Shown: positions 55,985 through 64,000 of the stretch, one piece after another
How the letters are laid out: every line of letters starts with the position of its first letter
How positions within the stretch are numbered: the first letter of the stretch is position 1
NCBI RefSeq assembly: GCF_026309355.1
Contig: NZ_JAPJZK010000001.1
Span: forward strand, 5,414,501 to 5,478,500
Direction of reading: 5' to 3'
DNA from: Spartinivicinus marinus
Lineage (GTDB): Bacteria; Pseudomonadota; Gammaproteobacteria; Pseudomonadales; Zooshikellaceae
Length of the DNA stretch: 64,000 bases
Notes under the pieces: generated by a model
What the model saw: the letters and a program-made list of their open reading frames with translations, nothing else
What the model was told of the DNA's origin: nothing
Database searches by the model: none
Position numbers and translations under genes: made by a program

Positions 55985-56296
55985 ATGCAAGTATCAGTTG
56001 ATTTTTGCTTGATTCCTTTAGGAGTCGGTGTTTCTTTAGCCAAATATATAGCGGCGTGTAAGCCCATCCTGGATCAGGCAGCCGTGAGTTGGGAACTTCA
56101 TGCTTATGGTACGCTCATTGAGGGTGACTGGGACGATGTGTTTACGGCCATCAAGGCTTGTCATCAAAAAGTCCATGAAATGGGAGCACCACGAATTACC
56201 ACTACCTTGAAAGTAGGTACTCGTACTGACAAAGAGCAAACCATGTCAGACAAAGTGGACAGTGTGATGAGACTGTGGCACGAAACAGCAGAGTGA
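55985..56296 (+). CDS. MTH1187/YkoF-type thiamine-binding protein
   Basis: A 103-residue cytoplasmic protein of the thiamine-binding (DUF77, MTH1187/YqgV) family with a ferredoxin-like fold. Characteristic segments are VDFCLIPLGVGVSLAKYI at the start, the YGTLIEGDWDDVFTAIKACH helix and RITTTLKVGTRTDK. The role is binding of thiamine or a precursor; members are often unlinked to thiamine synthesis, as here. It converges with the cyclase gene, 14 bases between stops. Confidence 0.9.
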   Translation: MQVSVDFCLIPLGVGVSLAKYIAACKPILDQAAVSWELHAYGTLIEGDWDDVFTAIKACHQKVHEMGAPRITTTLKVGTRTDKEQTMSDKVDSVMRLWHETAE

Positions 56297-56310
56297 TAGG
56301 CTGGTATAAA

Positions 56311-57951
56311 TTACAAATCCTCTTTAGTGAGTGCATAGCAGGATACCAGATCTTGTCGCCCTTTAAGGCTGGCTTGGTGTAAAGCGGTTACGGGTGGCTT
56401 GATACCGGCTTGCTGGGCCAGGGCTGCTGATATAATCACGGGTGCCTGATATTGTTTAGATAAGCCTTCCAGGCGAGCGGCGACATTTACGTCATCACCA
56501 ATTGCACTCACCATTTCGGCAGTGGGTGGACCCATACTGCCAACAATGGCTCGACCAAAATGCAGGCCAATGCCAATTTGTAGTGGTTTATCTAGTTCTG
56601 ATGCCACCCGCCGATTAAGCCGGTCGAGCTTTTCTAACATGGTTTTAGCACCTTTTAAGGCCTGCCGACATGCCCGCTGAGGGTTGTCACCATGAATGCC
56701 GTACAATGCCATCAGCCCATCACCCGCAAATTGAGCATAATGGCCTTGTGTCTGGGTGAGGGCTTCAGTCATTTCTGAAAAGAACTGGTTAAGAATAAAC
56801 AGCACATCATAGGGCAAGCGCTGCTCTGCCAGGCGGGTGGACTCACGCAAGTCTAAAAATAAAATGGCGACTTCCTGTTCCTGACCTTCCAATCCCCCTG
56901 GTTTCAAGCTTTCTTCGGGGGAGGCTTTGGGAGCTAATAAGGGTTGAATAGTGATGGCGCCTTTGGGGCGACTTTGGCAGGCCAGGCGGACATCTCGAGG
57001 CGCCTTAATTTTAGTTAATGCCTGTTGTTCAAGTGGTGAAGGGGGGGGGATATAGTCAATACCTTCCAGAACCCGAACGCGACAGGTGGTACAGCGAGCT
57101 CGACCGCCACAAACGGCTGCATGGCTAATGTTGTACTGACGCAAGTTGTCTAACAGGGTAACCTCTCGATTCAATGGAATGTGCTGACCATTTGCCAGGG
57201 TGATAGTAGCGGTAGCTTGCTGCTGAAGCCACCGTTTCAGCCATCGCAATACAAAGGGGAAAAGGATAATAGCGGCGAGTAACCATCGACCTTGAGATAC
57301 CCAGCTGCTGATCGTAGCAGTGGTGTCAGCCGTAATATTGGCCTCGGCAAGGTGCATTAACAGTATCTCTTCTGAAAAATCCCTGAGTAATTGCTGGCCT
57401 GCTGAAATAAATCCAGCCAACGCTAGGGTAGGAATTAACACTGCTATGCCCAGCAATGATGTCTGGTATTTTCGATAGCTAGCATGAACTCTTAGCCAGT
57501 AGTGAACTCCTAAACAGCCGTGAGTCCAAACGACTAACAGCGTGATGACTTGAGTCACTGCTTTGGTTGTATCGACATGCCAGAAAATAGCAAGCACCGA
57601 CATATATTCATGATTAACACGTAACAATTCTTCGGCAACAAATGTACCGGCGATATGCTCAATTAATAGGAATGGTATGGCTAATCCAGTGATCAGTTGA
57701 GCCAGTTGCCATTTAGCAAGCTTCAAACTGTTGTGTTGGTAAATGCTGTAAACCGCATTGAGGGCATGAATGACGAATGCTGACAGTAAAATAACTTTTC
57801 CAATATCTGTTTGCCATGGACCAAGTAACCACTGTTGCCACTGGTTTTGAGTTTGGAAACTAATGATACCGGCAGCATGATTGAGTAAGTGGGTTAACAC
57901 AAAGGCGAATAACGTAAGGCCAGAAATTATACGTAGTTTGGCTTGCCACAT
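56311..57951 (-). CDS. membrane class III adenylate cyclase with 2Fe-2S ferredoxin domain
   Basis: A 546-residue protein. Residues 1-240 hold about six membrane helices rich in paired His (HLLNHAAGI near 21, HALNA near 62, WTHGCLGVHYWLRVH near 142), reminiscent of succinate dehydrogenase-type heme b anchors. A plant-type ferredoxin domain (about 248-335) has the cluster cysteines C281, C287, C290 and C325. The class III cyclase domain (about 360-540) keeps metal ligands D367 and D411, and N489 and R493 of the transition-state site. The purine-specifying Lys four residues before D411 is Gln (Q407), while the partner Asp is present in IGDDVN. The likely role is cAMP synthesis tied to redox state. 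Confidence 0.88.
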   Translation of the reverse strand: MWQAKLRIISGLTLFAFVLTHLLNHAAGIISFQTQNQWQQWLLGPWQTDIGKVILLSAFVIHALNAVYSIYQHNSLKLAKWQLAQLITGLAIPFLLIEHIAGTFVAEELLRVNHEYMSVLAIFWHVDTTKAVTQVITLLVVWTHGCLGVHYWLRVHASYRKYQTSLLGIAVLIPTLALAGFISAGQQLLRDFSEEILLMHLAEANITADTTATISSWVSQGRWLLAAIILFPFVLRWLKRWLQQQATATITLANGQHIPLNREVTLLDNLRQYNISHAAVCGGRARCTTCRVRVLEGIDYIPPPSPLEQQALTKIKAPRDVRLACQSRPKGAITIQPLLAPKASPEESLKPGGLEGQEQEVAILFLDLRESTRLAEQRLPYDVLFILNQFFSEMTEALTQTQGHYAQFAGDGLMALYGIHGDNPQRACRQALKGAKTMLEKLDRLNRRVASELDKPLQIGIGLHFGRAIVGSMGPPTAEMVSAIGDDVNVAARLEGLSKQYQAPVIISAALAQQAGIKPPVTALHQASLKGRQDLVSCYALTKEDL

Positions 57952-58043
57952 AGACTATACATATAGATTATTTGCTTGATGCTTCACTAGCATAGTGAAA
58001 TTTAATCAAAAGTCACGTACCGGTATTTTTGGAAATAGAAGAT

Positions 58044-58066
58044 AAAAAGCCCCTAAAAGGGGCTTT
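58044..58066 (-). terminator. intrinsic terminator after the M12-type protease gene
   Basis: On the minus strand a GC-rich hairpin (AAAGCCCC, four- to five-base loop, GGGGCTTT) is followed by a T-run at about 58048-58044. It lies 33 bases after the stop of the metalloprotease gene. The 14-mer GAATAGTGACTTC-type motif is repeated just upstream at about 58067-58091. Confidence 0.8.
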
Positions 58067-58098
58067 GAATAGTGACTTCGAATAGTGACGTCGAGCAA

Positions 58099-59247
58099 CT
58101 ACTTCATTTGTTGTTTAATTTTTTGGTAATGCTGCCAGGCAACCCGTTTTTCTTTATAAAGGCTTCTTAACTCTTGTACAGCCGCATAGTATTCTTTACG
58201 AATGGTATAGCGCTGTTTGTAAGCATCGATGAGGGTACGCCAAGCTCCCCAGATATTCTGGCGACTCCACCAGGCTTGACGGAATTCACGCCACCGTTGC
58301 CATAAAGCATAGCGAGCTTGCCGAAGCTGCTGACGTAATGATCTTAATTTGGTTTTATTTTCTTTAATTTGCTGATTGACTTCATCTAACTTCGCTTTGG
58401 CTTTTTTTAGCTCCTCTAGTAGAGGATTATTATTTTCAACTTTGGTGGGGAAATAGTTGGCAATTTGTGGTGTAGTTACCCCTAGCGTATAAGCGGCATC
58501 TGCTCCCCAATAAGTATCATGCCGATCAACACCACAAGGACTACCTTGGCATTGGAGTTTTGGACTGGAGAATTTATAAACCTTACCTGTCCAGTAATTG
58601 ACATTGTAGGCCGATTGGTAGGCCATAATAGTTACAAATTTACCTTGCTCCCCATGGCCTAAGGCGAATGGGTAGGTTCCACCACTACCGTTTTGTTTGC
58701 GGGAGTGAAGCAGCCCCATATTATGGCCAAGCTCATGGGATGTGACGTATTCCCCGCAGGTAGAAATAGCGATATGGCTATACATGTAGTTTTTATAGTA
58801 ACTGTTGGATAAGTTACCATTAGAGTTATAGCCACCAATCCAAGCAACACCACAGCTGGCATGGCTTGAGTGGTAGGGTCGATAAAGCATGACCATATCG
58901 GCCCCATACTTTTCCCGTAACTGATCAACCTGATTAAAAGCGGGGTCAGATTTGTTGGTCAGATCTCTTAAAGCTGTACCGGCATTACCCGTGTCAGGAT
59001 AATTAACTTGGTGGGTATGAACTGCCCGTAGTTTGAGATTTAAGCCGCTATCTTGATAAACCTGGTTGGTCACGGCCATTAGGTGGTCAATTCGAGCATT
59101 AGGACTGCCACCATATAAACTGGCAGCACCAGGTGTATATAAAACTAATACATCAATTTCCGTTTGATTTGCTGTCGCATGACTTGCAAAAGTGAGTAGC
59201 CCTGCTTGCAATGTTGCCAGAGTAGAGAGAAAAAGTTTATTTGGCAT
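58099..59247 (-). CDS. M12-type (reprolysin-like) secreted metalloprotease with C-terminal coiled coil
   Basis: A 382-residue secreted zincin. A signal peptide (about 1-26) precedes a compact metzincin domain with the extended zinc motif HELGHNMGLLH (H171, E172, H175, H181) and a Met-turn, IMAY (M208). Disulphide Cys pairs are probable (SCGVAW and STCGEY). From about 277 to the end is a highly charged, Trp/Arg/Lys-rich coiled coil unlike a protease domain, perhaps for cell-surface or partner binding. There is no propeptide with a Cys switch in this protein; the adjacent upstream gene may supply that function. A strong terminator follows. Confidence 0.88.
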   Translation of the reverse strand: MPNKLFLSTLATLQAGLLTFASHATANQTEIDVLVLYTPGAASLYGGSPNARIDHLMAVTNQVYQDSGLNLKLRAVHTHQVNYPDTGNAGTALRDLTNKSDPAFNQVDQLREKYGADMVMLYRPYHSSHASCGVAWIGGYNSNGNLSNSYYKNYMYSHIAISTCGEYVTSHELGHNMGLLHSRKQNGSGGTYPFALGHGEQGKFVTIMAYQSAYNVNYWTGKVYKFSSPKLQCQGSPCGVDRHDTYWGADAAYTLGVTTPQIANYFPTKVENNNPLLEELKKAKAKLDEVNQQIKENKTKLRSLRQQLRQARYALWQRWREFRQAWWSRQNIWGAWRTLIDAYKQRYTIRKEYYAAVQELRSLYKEKRVAWQHYQKIKQQMK

Positions 59248-59430
59248 GATTGAGTCTCATCTTCAGTCTTTACATAACAAACCTCCTTGTATCCAGTTCG
59301 CATCCGTTAAAGACGAAGGTTGTTAAACCCACGCAGTATTTTTGCAATTACCCGTTATTGGTGATTAAGCCTCCTATATTTTTTAAATTAATCAAAAAAG
59401 CAATGACTGATAAAAACCTGAAATAATTAA

Positions 59431-60165
59431 TTATCCTTCCAAGTGGCGGACAGCTAATTCACCAGGTTTAATATTATCCACACTACCAGGTCCATTTAAC
59501 TGTTCAACAGGAATATTTTTATAAACAATGCCTTTTCCACCGACGGCTTCGAGTGAATAGCTGCCTTGGGGGGTGGTGATCGTTGCAAAACTGCTATTGG
59601 TGCCTGATGTTACAACCACGGGGTAGCGGTCGCCATGGCCATCCAGATGACCAGAAAGCACCGTAGCACCTGTTTGGCTGTGGGTCACTTGACTAATAGT
59701 GGCCGCTACCTGGTAACCTCCTGGTAAGTCAAATGACAGCTTGTCGCCAGCTTGTTTGTTATCCAGTTGCTCTTTATCAACTTGTACAGATTGCTTCTCG
59801 GTAATTCGTTCATCTAAGGATATTGATTCGGCATCAGCGGTAAAGTTGGCTACCCAGGCTGATGATAAATCTGCAGGCGAGGCATCCAGTTGAAATTCTG
59901 CCGCTGTTTCTTGTAACAGTTGGTCATCTAGTATGTCATCTGATTTTAGTTGGGCGAGCCACTGCTGCTCGTTTAGTTGTTCTGGAAGCTTTTCATCGGT
60001 TTGAGGCAGTGAAGGTGAAGGTTGTTGGTGAGACGGTGTGGGCTTGGGTTGATTGGTGTGTGGGGCGGTGGTGGGCTGTTGCCAGTAGTTAAAAGCAACG
60101 GTAAGGGCTGCACCCAGTAATACTACGCCAACACCGCCAAAAATAAGTTTAGTTTGAGTTGCCAT
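59431..60165 (-). CDS. membrane-anchored protein resembling a metalloprotease propeptide-type domain
   Basis: A 244-residue protein with one N-terminal membrane helix (about 7-28), a Pro/Gln-rich linker (about 30-62), an acidic region and a beta-rich domain (about 140-235). The last has the pattern LSFDLPGGYQVAATI, then GATVLSGHLDGHGDRYPVVVTSG and ITTPQGSYSLEAVGGKGIVYKN. This beta domain resembles the N-terminal region of several secreted bacterial zinc metalloproteases; the link is from memory and not certain. It lies directly upstream of the M12-type gene on the same strand (183-base gap), so it may be its inhibitor, chaperone or split propeptide. Confidence 0.6.
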   Translation of the reverse strand: MATQTKLIFGGVGVVLLGAALTVAFNYWQQPTTAPHTNQPKPTPSHQQPSPSLPQTDEKLPEQLNEQQWLAQLKSDDILDDQLLQETAAEFQLDASPADLSSAWVANFTADAESISLDERITEKQSVQVDKEQLDNKQAGDKLSFDLPGGYQVAATISQVTHSQTGATVLSGHLDGHGDRYPVVVTSGTNSSFATITTPQGSYSLEAVGGKGIVYKNIPVEQLNGPGSVDNIKPGELAVRHLEG

Positions 60166-60481
60166 TAGCCGCGCCCTATTTTAAAAGTCATTTTCCAGGC
60201 ACTGAGTTATACAAGTAGTATAAATTGATTTAATCTGTGCTTGGCATGAATGTCTCGCGATTATTATTGCCAGAAAAAGTGTGAACTACCAAGCAGAAAT
60301 CTGGCTGTATGTAGAATCGTTTTGAATAAGCCCATTACTAAAATAGTGTGAAACCTACATGATCGAATCAAATTAAAGAAAAGTAAAAAAAGCAATATTC
60401 GTTTTAAATTGAAATCTATTCGTGATATTTATGTTGGAATATATGAATTAAAAGACCTGTTTGGTAAAGGATAACCTGCGG

Positions 60482-62176
60482 ATGTCTCAAATGACGGATC
60501 AAGCCTGTCCTAGTCAATGGGCAGAAACTCACCAAGTATTCAATCAGCCGACCCCATTAGAAAACTACAATGCATTTAGCAGTGATTTAACGCTACAACA
60601 CTGGATGCAGGTATTTGCTGGTGGTTGGGGGCATAGCCGTTGTCTGGCTTATGGTAAAGCCGTTGGACATGAATTATTGCAAGCGGGTTTTTTAGCTAAT
60701 AAATATAAACCTGAGTTTAACAGCCATGACCGGTTTGGACACCGTATTGATCAAGTGGACTATCATCCGGCTTATCACCAATTGATGGAGACCGCCATCG
60801 AAAGCGGTTATCACCAATTGCCTTGGCAGCAGCCCAGTGAAGGAGCAAATGTGGTCAGGGCGGCTTTGGGTTATTTACATGCCCAAGCAGACCCTGGCAC
60901 AGGTTGCCCTCTTACTATGACATTTGCCGCCGTACCAACGATTCGGCAGCAGCCTGAGCTGGCTAACGTTTGGTTACCTAAAATATTTTCAAGGCAGTAT
61001 GAGCCTGATAATAAGCCTTTTTTTCAAAAAGCAGGAGTAACCATTGGGATGGCGATGACAGAAAAACAAGGTGGTTCTGATGTGCGGGCAAATACGACAA
61101 TTGCAACCCCAATTAAAAAGCAAAACTCTGGGTTGGCTTATGAACTGGTGGGTCATAAATGGTTTTGTTCAGCCCCAATGTGTGACGCTTTTGTAGTATT
61201 AGCTCAAGCGAAAGGTGGTTTGTCTTGTTTTTTAATGCCAAGGTGGCGTCCCGATGGTTGTAAAAATCAAATTTTTATCCAACGTTTGAAAAATAAAATG
61301 GGTAATGTGTCTAATGCTTCCTCAGAGGTAGAATTCCGTGGTGCCTTGGCCTGGTTGGTAGGTGAAGAAGGACAGGGGGTACCGACTATTATTGAAATGG
61401 TGGCATTAACCCGGTTCGACTGCATTATTGGCTCAGCGGCATTAATGAGACAGGCCGTTGCTCAAGTCTTGCACCATACCGCCGGACGACAGGCATTTGG
61501 TCGCTCCCTTCAGCAACAGCCATTAATGCAAAATGTTCTGGCTGATCTGGCCATTGAATCGGAAGCAGCAATTGCCTTAGGCATGCGGGTGGCTTTTTCT
61601 CTTGATCAACAGGGGCAAGAACATCACCAGTCGTTTGTTCGACTGGCCACAGCGGTGGGTAAATATTGGGTATGTAAACGCGTTGTTCAGCATAGTTATG
61701 AGTCAATGGAAACCATCGGGGGAGTCGCCGTGGTAGAAGATAATATATTACCCCGTTTGTATCGAGAAGCACCGATTAATGCTATCTGGGAAGGCTCTGG
61801 TAATATTCAGTGTTTGGATGTGTTGAGAGCCATTCATAAGCAGTCAACGACACTTGAAGTCTTTTTTCAGGAAATAATGGTTAGTAAAGGCAGTGATAAA
61901 TACTTGGATAATGTCATTCAGCAATTAAAACAAATGGCCGTTAAGTTACCTCAAATCAGTGTAGATGATGCTCAATGGCAAGCACGCCAATTTGTAGAAA
62001 AACTGGCATTAGCCTTACAGGCCAGTATTTTAATTAATGAGGGTGAATCCATCATTGCTGATGCATTTATTGCTGGCCGACTGGCAGAGCCACATTACCA
62101 ATACGGTACGCTACCAGCATCTATTAATGCCGTTGCGATAATTGAGAGAGCCATGCCGCAGCTTGGTGATAAATAA
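60482..62176 (+). CDS. AidB-like acyl-CoA dehydrogenase
   Basis: FAD-dependent acyl-CoA dehydrogenase family member of the AidB type, about 564 residues. Family marks include the N-terminal VFNQPTPLENYN, AQADPGTGCPLTMTFAAVP, GMAMTEKQGGSDVRANTT (about residues 192-209), GHKWFCSAP, the LKNKMGNVSNASSEVEF segment and RLYREAPINAIWEGSGNI near the C-terminus. Escherichia coli AidB protects DNA during alkylation stress; the sequence alone does not show whether this protein does that or oxidises an acyl-CoA. ATG 60482 is chosen because AAAGGA precedes it; a TTG at 60461 adds seven residues. The 316 bases before it (60166-60481) hold no other gene I can see. Confidence 0.93.
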   Translation: MSQMTDQACPSQWAETHQVFNQPTPLENYNAFSSDLTLQHWMQVFAGGWGHSRCLAYGKAVGHELLQAGFLANKYKPEFNSHDRFGHRIDQVDYHPAYHQLMETAIESGYHQLPWQQPSEGANVVRAALGYLHAQADPGTGCPLTMTFAAVPTIRQQPELANVWLPKIFSRQYEPDNKPFFQKAGVTIGMAMTEKQGGSDVRANTTIATPIKKQNSGLAYELVGHKWFCSAPMCDAFVVLAQAKGGLSCFLMPRWRPDGCKNQIFIQRLKNKMGNVSNASSEVEFRGALAWLVGEEGQGVPTIIEMVALTRFDCIIGSAALMRQAVAQVLHHTAGRQAFGRSLQQQPLMQNVLADLAIESEAAIALGMRVAFSLDQQGQEHHQSFVRLATAVGKYWVCKRVVQHSYESMETIGGVAVVEDNILPRLYREAPINAIWEGSGNIQCLDVLRAIHKQSTTLEVFFQEIMVSKGSDKYLDNVIQQLKQMAVKLPQISVDDAQWQARQFVEKLALALQASILINEGESIIADAFIAGRLAEPHYQYGTLPASINAVAIIERAMPQLGDK

Positions 62177-62216
62177 TGATGATTAATAAAAAGTTTAAGT
62201 TCATTATCGAGGGTTT

Positions 62217-62927
62217 CTAAGTACGCATCACAATCACTTTAGTGCCTTTTAACCCATTGCCTGGTAACTCGATGAAGTCTTCGTTAAGCCATTTAGCATC
62301 TTCGTGGAAGAGCCGGACGCAGCCATGACTGGCATGGTAGCCGGGTACGGTATCAGACCCGTGTAAGGCGAAGCCGCGGAAGAAAAACATACAATAGGGC
62401 ATGGCGGCGCCTCCTCTAGGTAGCGGGTATTTAGAGGAAACACAGCCAGCGCCTTTTTTTCGAATGATAGAAAAATTACCGGCAGCCGTACGGCAGGGAC
62501 GTTTTACATCTGGACACCAGGATTTACCACCAGAGAGAGGCCCCCAGCGAATTAAATTGCCATCAGGGCTATAAGCCCCCCAGGCGAGCCGATCTAAATT
62601 AACCAATAATAGTTTTTGTTGGGGTGCTTCTATACGGTATTGGAAAGGAGAAACATCCATTAATTGCATTGAGTCAATATCATGGGGAATCGCAATAGTG
62701 ACGCCTGGTCGCAATGGCGTATTCATCCGATTAAGGCGGCGAATAATATCTCGTTTTTCCGTTTCAGGAAATAAGCTGTACCAACTATCCCCTTTTTTAG
62801 TAAGCACACATTTTACATGGTCATATTGACAAAAACGTTGACCGTAATACGCGCCATTCGCTGATGCGGTGATTGCCACCAGCAAGGTAAGGGGAGTCAG
62901 CATTAAAGAAGCAATTTTAATCCACAT
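62217..62927 (-). CDS. L,D-transpeptidase (YkuD) with LysM-like segment
   Basis: Periplasmic L,D-transpeptidase of 236 residues that cross-links peptidoglycan stems or attaches proteins to them. A signal peptide (about 1-24) is followed by a LysM-like region (about 40-82, with GDSWYSLFP and LRPGVTIAIP) and the YkuD domain (about 103-235). The catalytic motif HGSDTVPGYHASHGCVRL contains H189, H201 and C203. Extra Cys residues (C138, C145, C162, C179) suggest disulphides. It converges with the AidB-like gene, 40 bases between stops. Confidence 0.93.
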   Translation of the reverse strand: MWIKIASLMLTPLTLLVAITASANGAYYGQRFCQYDHVKCVLTKKGDSWYSLFPETEKRDIIRRLNRMNTPLRPGVTIAIPHDIDSMQLMDVSPFQYRIEAPQQKLLLVNLDRLAWGAYSPDGNLIRWGPLSGGKSWCPDVKRPCRTAAGNFSIIRKKGAGCVSSKYPLPRGGAAMPYCMFFFRGFALHGSDTVPGYHASHGCVRLFHEDAKWLNEDFIELPGNGLKGTKVIVMRT

Positions 62928-63281
62928 CGCTACTACTCTGCATCTTGCTGAATTGCTAACCAGGGTATTGTCAAACCAACATTTGTTGGTGTTGAACTTC
63001 CCCCTTAAGTCATTTGCTACCTTGATGACTTATTACCCTGTTAGATAATAGATTGTAGAACAAGTTTCTAAAATTTGTAGGTAAGGGTTTTTATATTACC
63101 GAATAGCAGTGATAAAATAACTAATTATTATTGGACGAAAATACTTTGTAAGTACTAATAAACAGCAAACAATTATTAGAGGTGCCCTAAAGAGTAAGAT
63201 GAGGTATGCTTATGCTTTAAAATAATATGTCCTGTTGTTATGGATAAAAATAATAATTAACTTTTTAAATAAGGAATAATA
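62928..63281. other. intergenic region with dispersed repeat copy
   Basis: About 350 AT-rich bases with no gene. The 13-mer TTATTAGAGGTGC recurs at 63173-63185 and is followed by CCTAA as at 8080. The divergent promoters of the L,D-transpeptidase and S37 genes must lie here. Confidence 0.55.
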
Positions 63282-64000
63282 ATGTCAAGGATGGACATCA
63301 GCATAAGTACATTATTAGCTGTGTTATTTTCCAGCTTGCTTTTTATTAGCACCTCTCAAGCAGACAGCCAGGATATACTGGCTTATTTACAATCACTGCA
63401 AGGAATGGAAGCGGAAGAACTAACAGACCCGCCTGAGGGGTATCGTTATTTTTTGCTTAACTATGAACAGCCCATTAATCATTTGCGGCCCTGGGAGGGA
63501 AGTTTTAAACAGCGAATGATATTGCTCCATCGCTCTTCAGCTGCGCCCACTGTATTAGCGACAAATGGCTATTATTCATCAGTGAGTACCTACCGTTATA
63601 ATCTGACACGGATTTTAGGTGCCAACCAATTAAAAGTGGAACACCGTTATTTTGCTGAGTCGAGGCCAGAGCCGTTGGATTGGCAACATTTAACGATCAG
63701 ACAGGCTGCAGCTGACCACCATCGTATTGTGGCAGCCATTCGCCCTTTCTATCAGGGGAAGTGGGTATCTCGAGGCAGCAGTAAAGGGGGCATGACAGCG
63801 TTGTATCATCGTCGTTTTTACCCTAATGATGTAGATGGCACAGTAGCAAACGTTGCACCGCTCAGCTTTGGTCGGCTGGATCATCGTTATGTGACCTTTC
63901 AAAATCGAGTGGGGGAGCGCAGTTGTCGGCAGGCGCTAAAGCGCTATCAGCGGCATTTATTGGAACGCCGTGAATCGATGAAAGCATTAATCAGTGATTA
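63282..64000 (+). CDS. S37-family secreted tripeptidyl aminopeptidase, 5' part
   Basis: The frame from ATG 63282 stays open to the window end (239 codons). A signal peptide (about 1-27, ending SQA-D) precedes the alpha/beta hydrolase fold of peptidase family S37: FLLNYEQPINHLRPW, TNGYY, VEHRYFAESRPEPLDW and the nucleophile elbow GSSKGG, with S about residue 167. The YHRRFYPNDVDGTVA segment that follows is typical of S37. AAGGA lies eight bases upstream of the start. The charge-relay Asp and His would lie beyond the window. Confidence 0.88.
   Translation, partial: MSRMDISISTLLAVLFSSLLFISTSQADSQDILAYLQSLQGMEAEELTDPPEGYRYFLLNYEQPINHLRPWEGSFKQRMILLHRSSAAPTVLATNGYYSSVSTYRYNLTRILGANQLKVEHRYFAESRPEPLDWQHLTIRQAAADHHRIVAAIRPFYQGKWVSRGSSKGGMTALYHRRFYPNDVDGTVANVAPLSFGRLDHRYVTFQNRVGERSCRQALKRYQRHLLERRESMKALISD

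Overview
The window looks like chromosome of a marine or host-associated gammaproteobacterium with low to moderate GC. The nagZ, mscS-like and methylthioinosine phosphorylase order resembles Pseudomonas-type gene order, the small DUF5062 and DUF2956 proteins are typical of marine Gammaproteobacteria, and the secreted-protein content would suit an Oceanospirillales relative such as Zooshikellaceae. That placement is inference from gene content; there is no rRNA or tRNA here.

Layout. 1-5.3 kb: housekeeping (nagZ, MscS-type channel, methylthioinosine phosphorylase, two small DUF proteins, a LysR regulator divergent from an MdaB-like quinone reductase). 5.4-9.1 kb: a LasA-like protein that has lost most of its catalytic residues, a 1.1 kb gene-poor stretch, and an orphan protein with an EIQSDW-like motif. 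9.4-20.4 kb: a 3640-residue toxin joining an AvrE/DspE-like effector region, a YopT-like C58 cysteine protease, a TcdA/TcdB-type pore-forming region, RTX-like repeats and a LamG-like domain, preceded by two perfect inverted repeats. 20.4-26.6 kb: an orphan sugar-type binding protein, two unlisted mini-genes (48-aa zinc ribbon, 33-aa membrane peptide), a CREST-family ceramidase-like protein, a degenerate sensor kinase, tag, a LysE exporter and a small basic protein.

26.8-45.4 kb is the most coherent accessory system. It holds a periplasmic HlyD-type adaptor, a GAF-like/HlyD fusion, an M50 (site-2 protease-like) membrane protein fused to HlyD, a GNAT acetyltransferase, three phage-tail-collar proteins, a DUF6916 protein, a 3214-residue surface protein (LEPR-XLL-like N-terminus, DUF4347, fourteen 159-residue repeats, cadherin-like domain) and a TolC-like outer-membrane lipoprotein. 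No ABC transporter is present. I read this as a candidate export system in which the M50-HlyD protein occupies the inner-membrane position, with the collar, DUF6916 and giant proteins as probable clients.

45.5-48.7 kb carries a CesT-type (type III secretion) chaperone next to a large Ala/Gln-rich protein, a likely chaperone-effector pair. 48.7-64 kb is rich in secreted hydrolases: a truncated subtilisin-like pseudoprotease, an M2 peptidyl-dipeptidase, an M14 carboxypeptidase, an M12-type metalloprotease with a possible propeptide-like partner, an L,D-transpeptidase and the start of an S37 peptidase. These are interspersed with an ISNCY-type insertion sequence, a thiamine-binding protein, a membrane ferredoxin-adenylate cyclase and an AidB-like acyl-CoA dehydrogenase. 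The overall picture is a secretion- and toxin-rich region set among housekeeping genes, with two decayed or repurposed proteases and a strongly homogenised repeat block.
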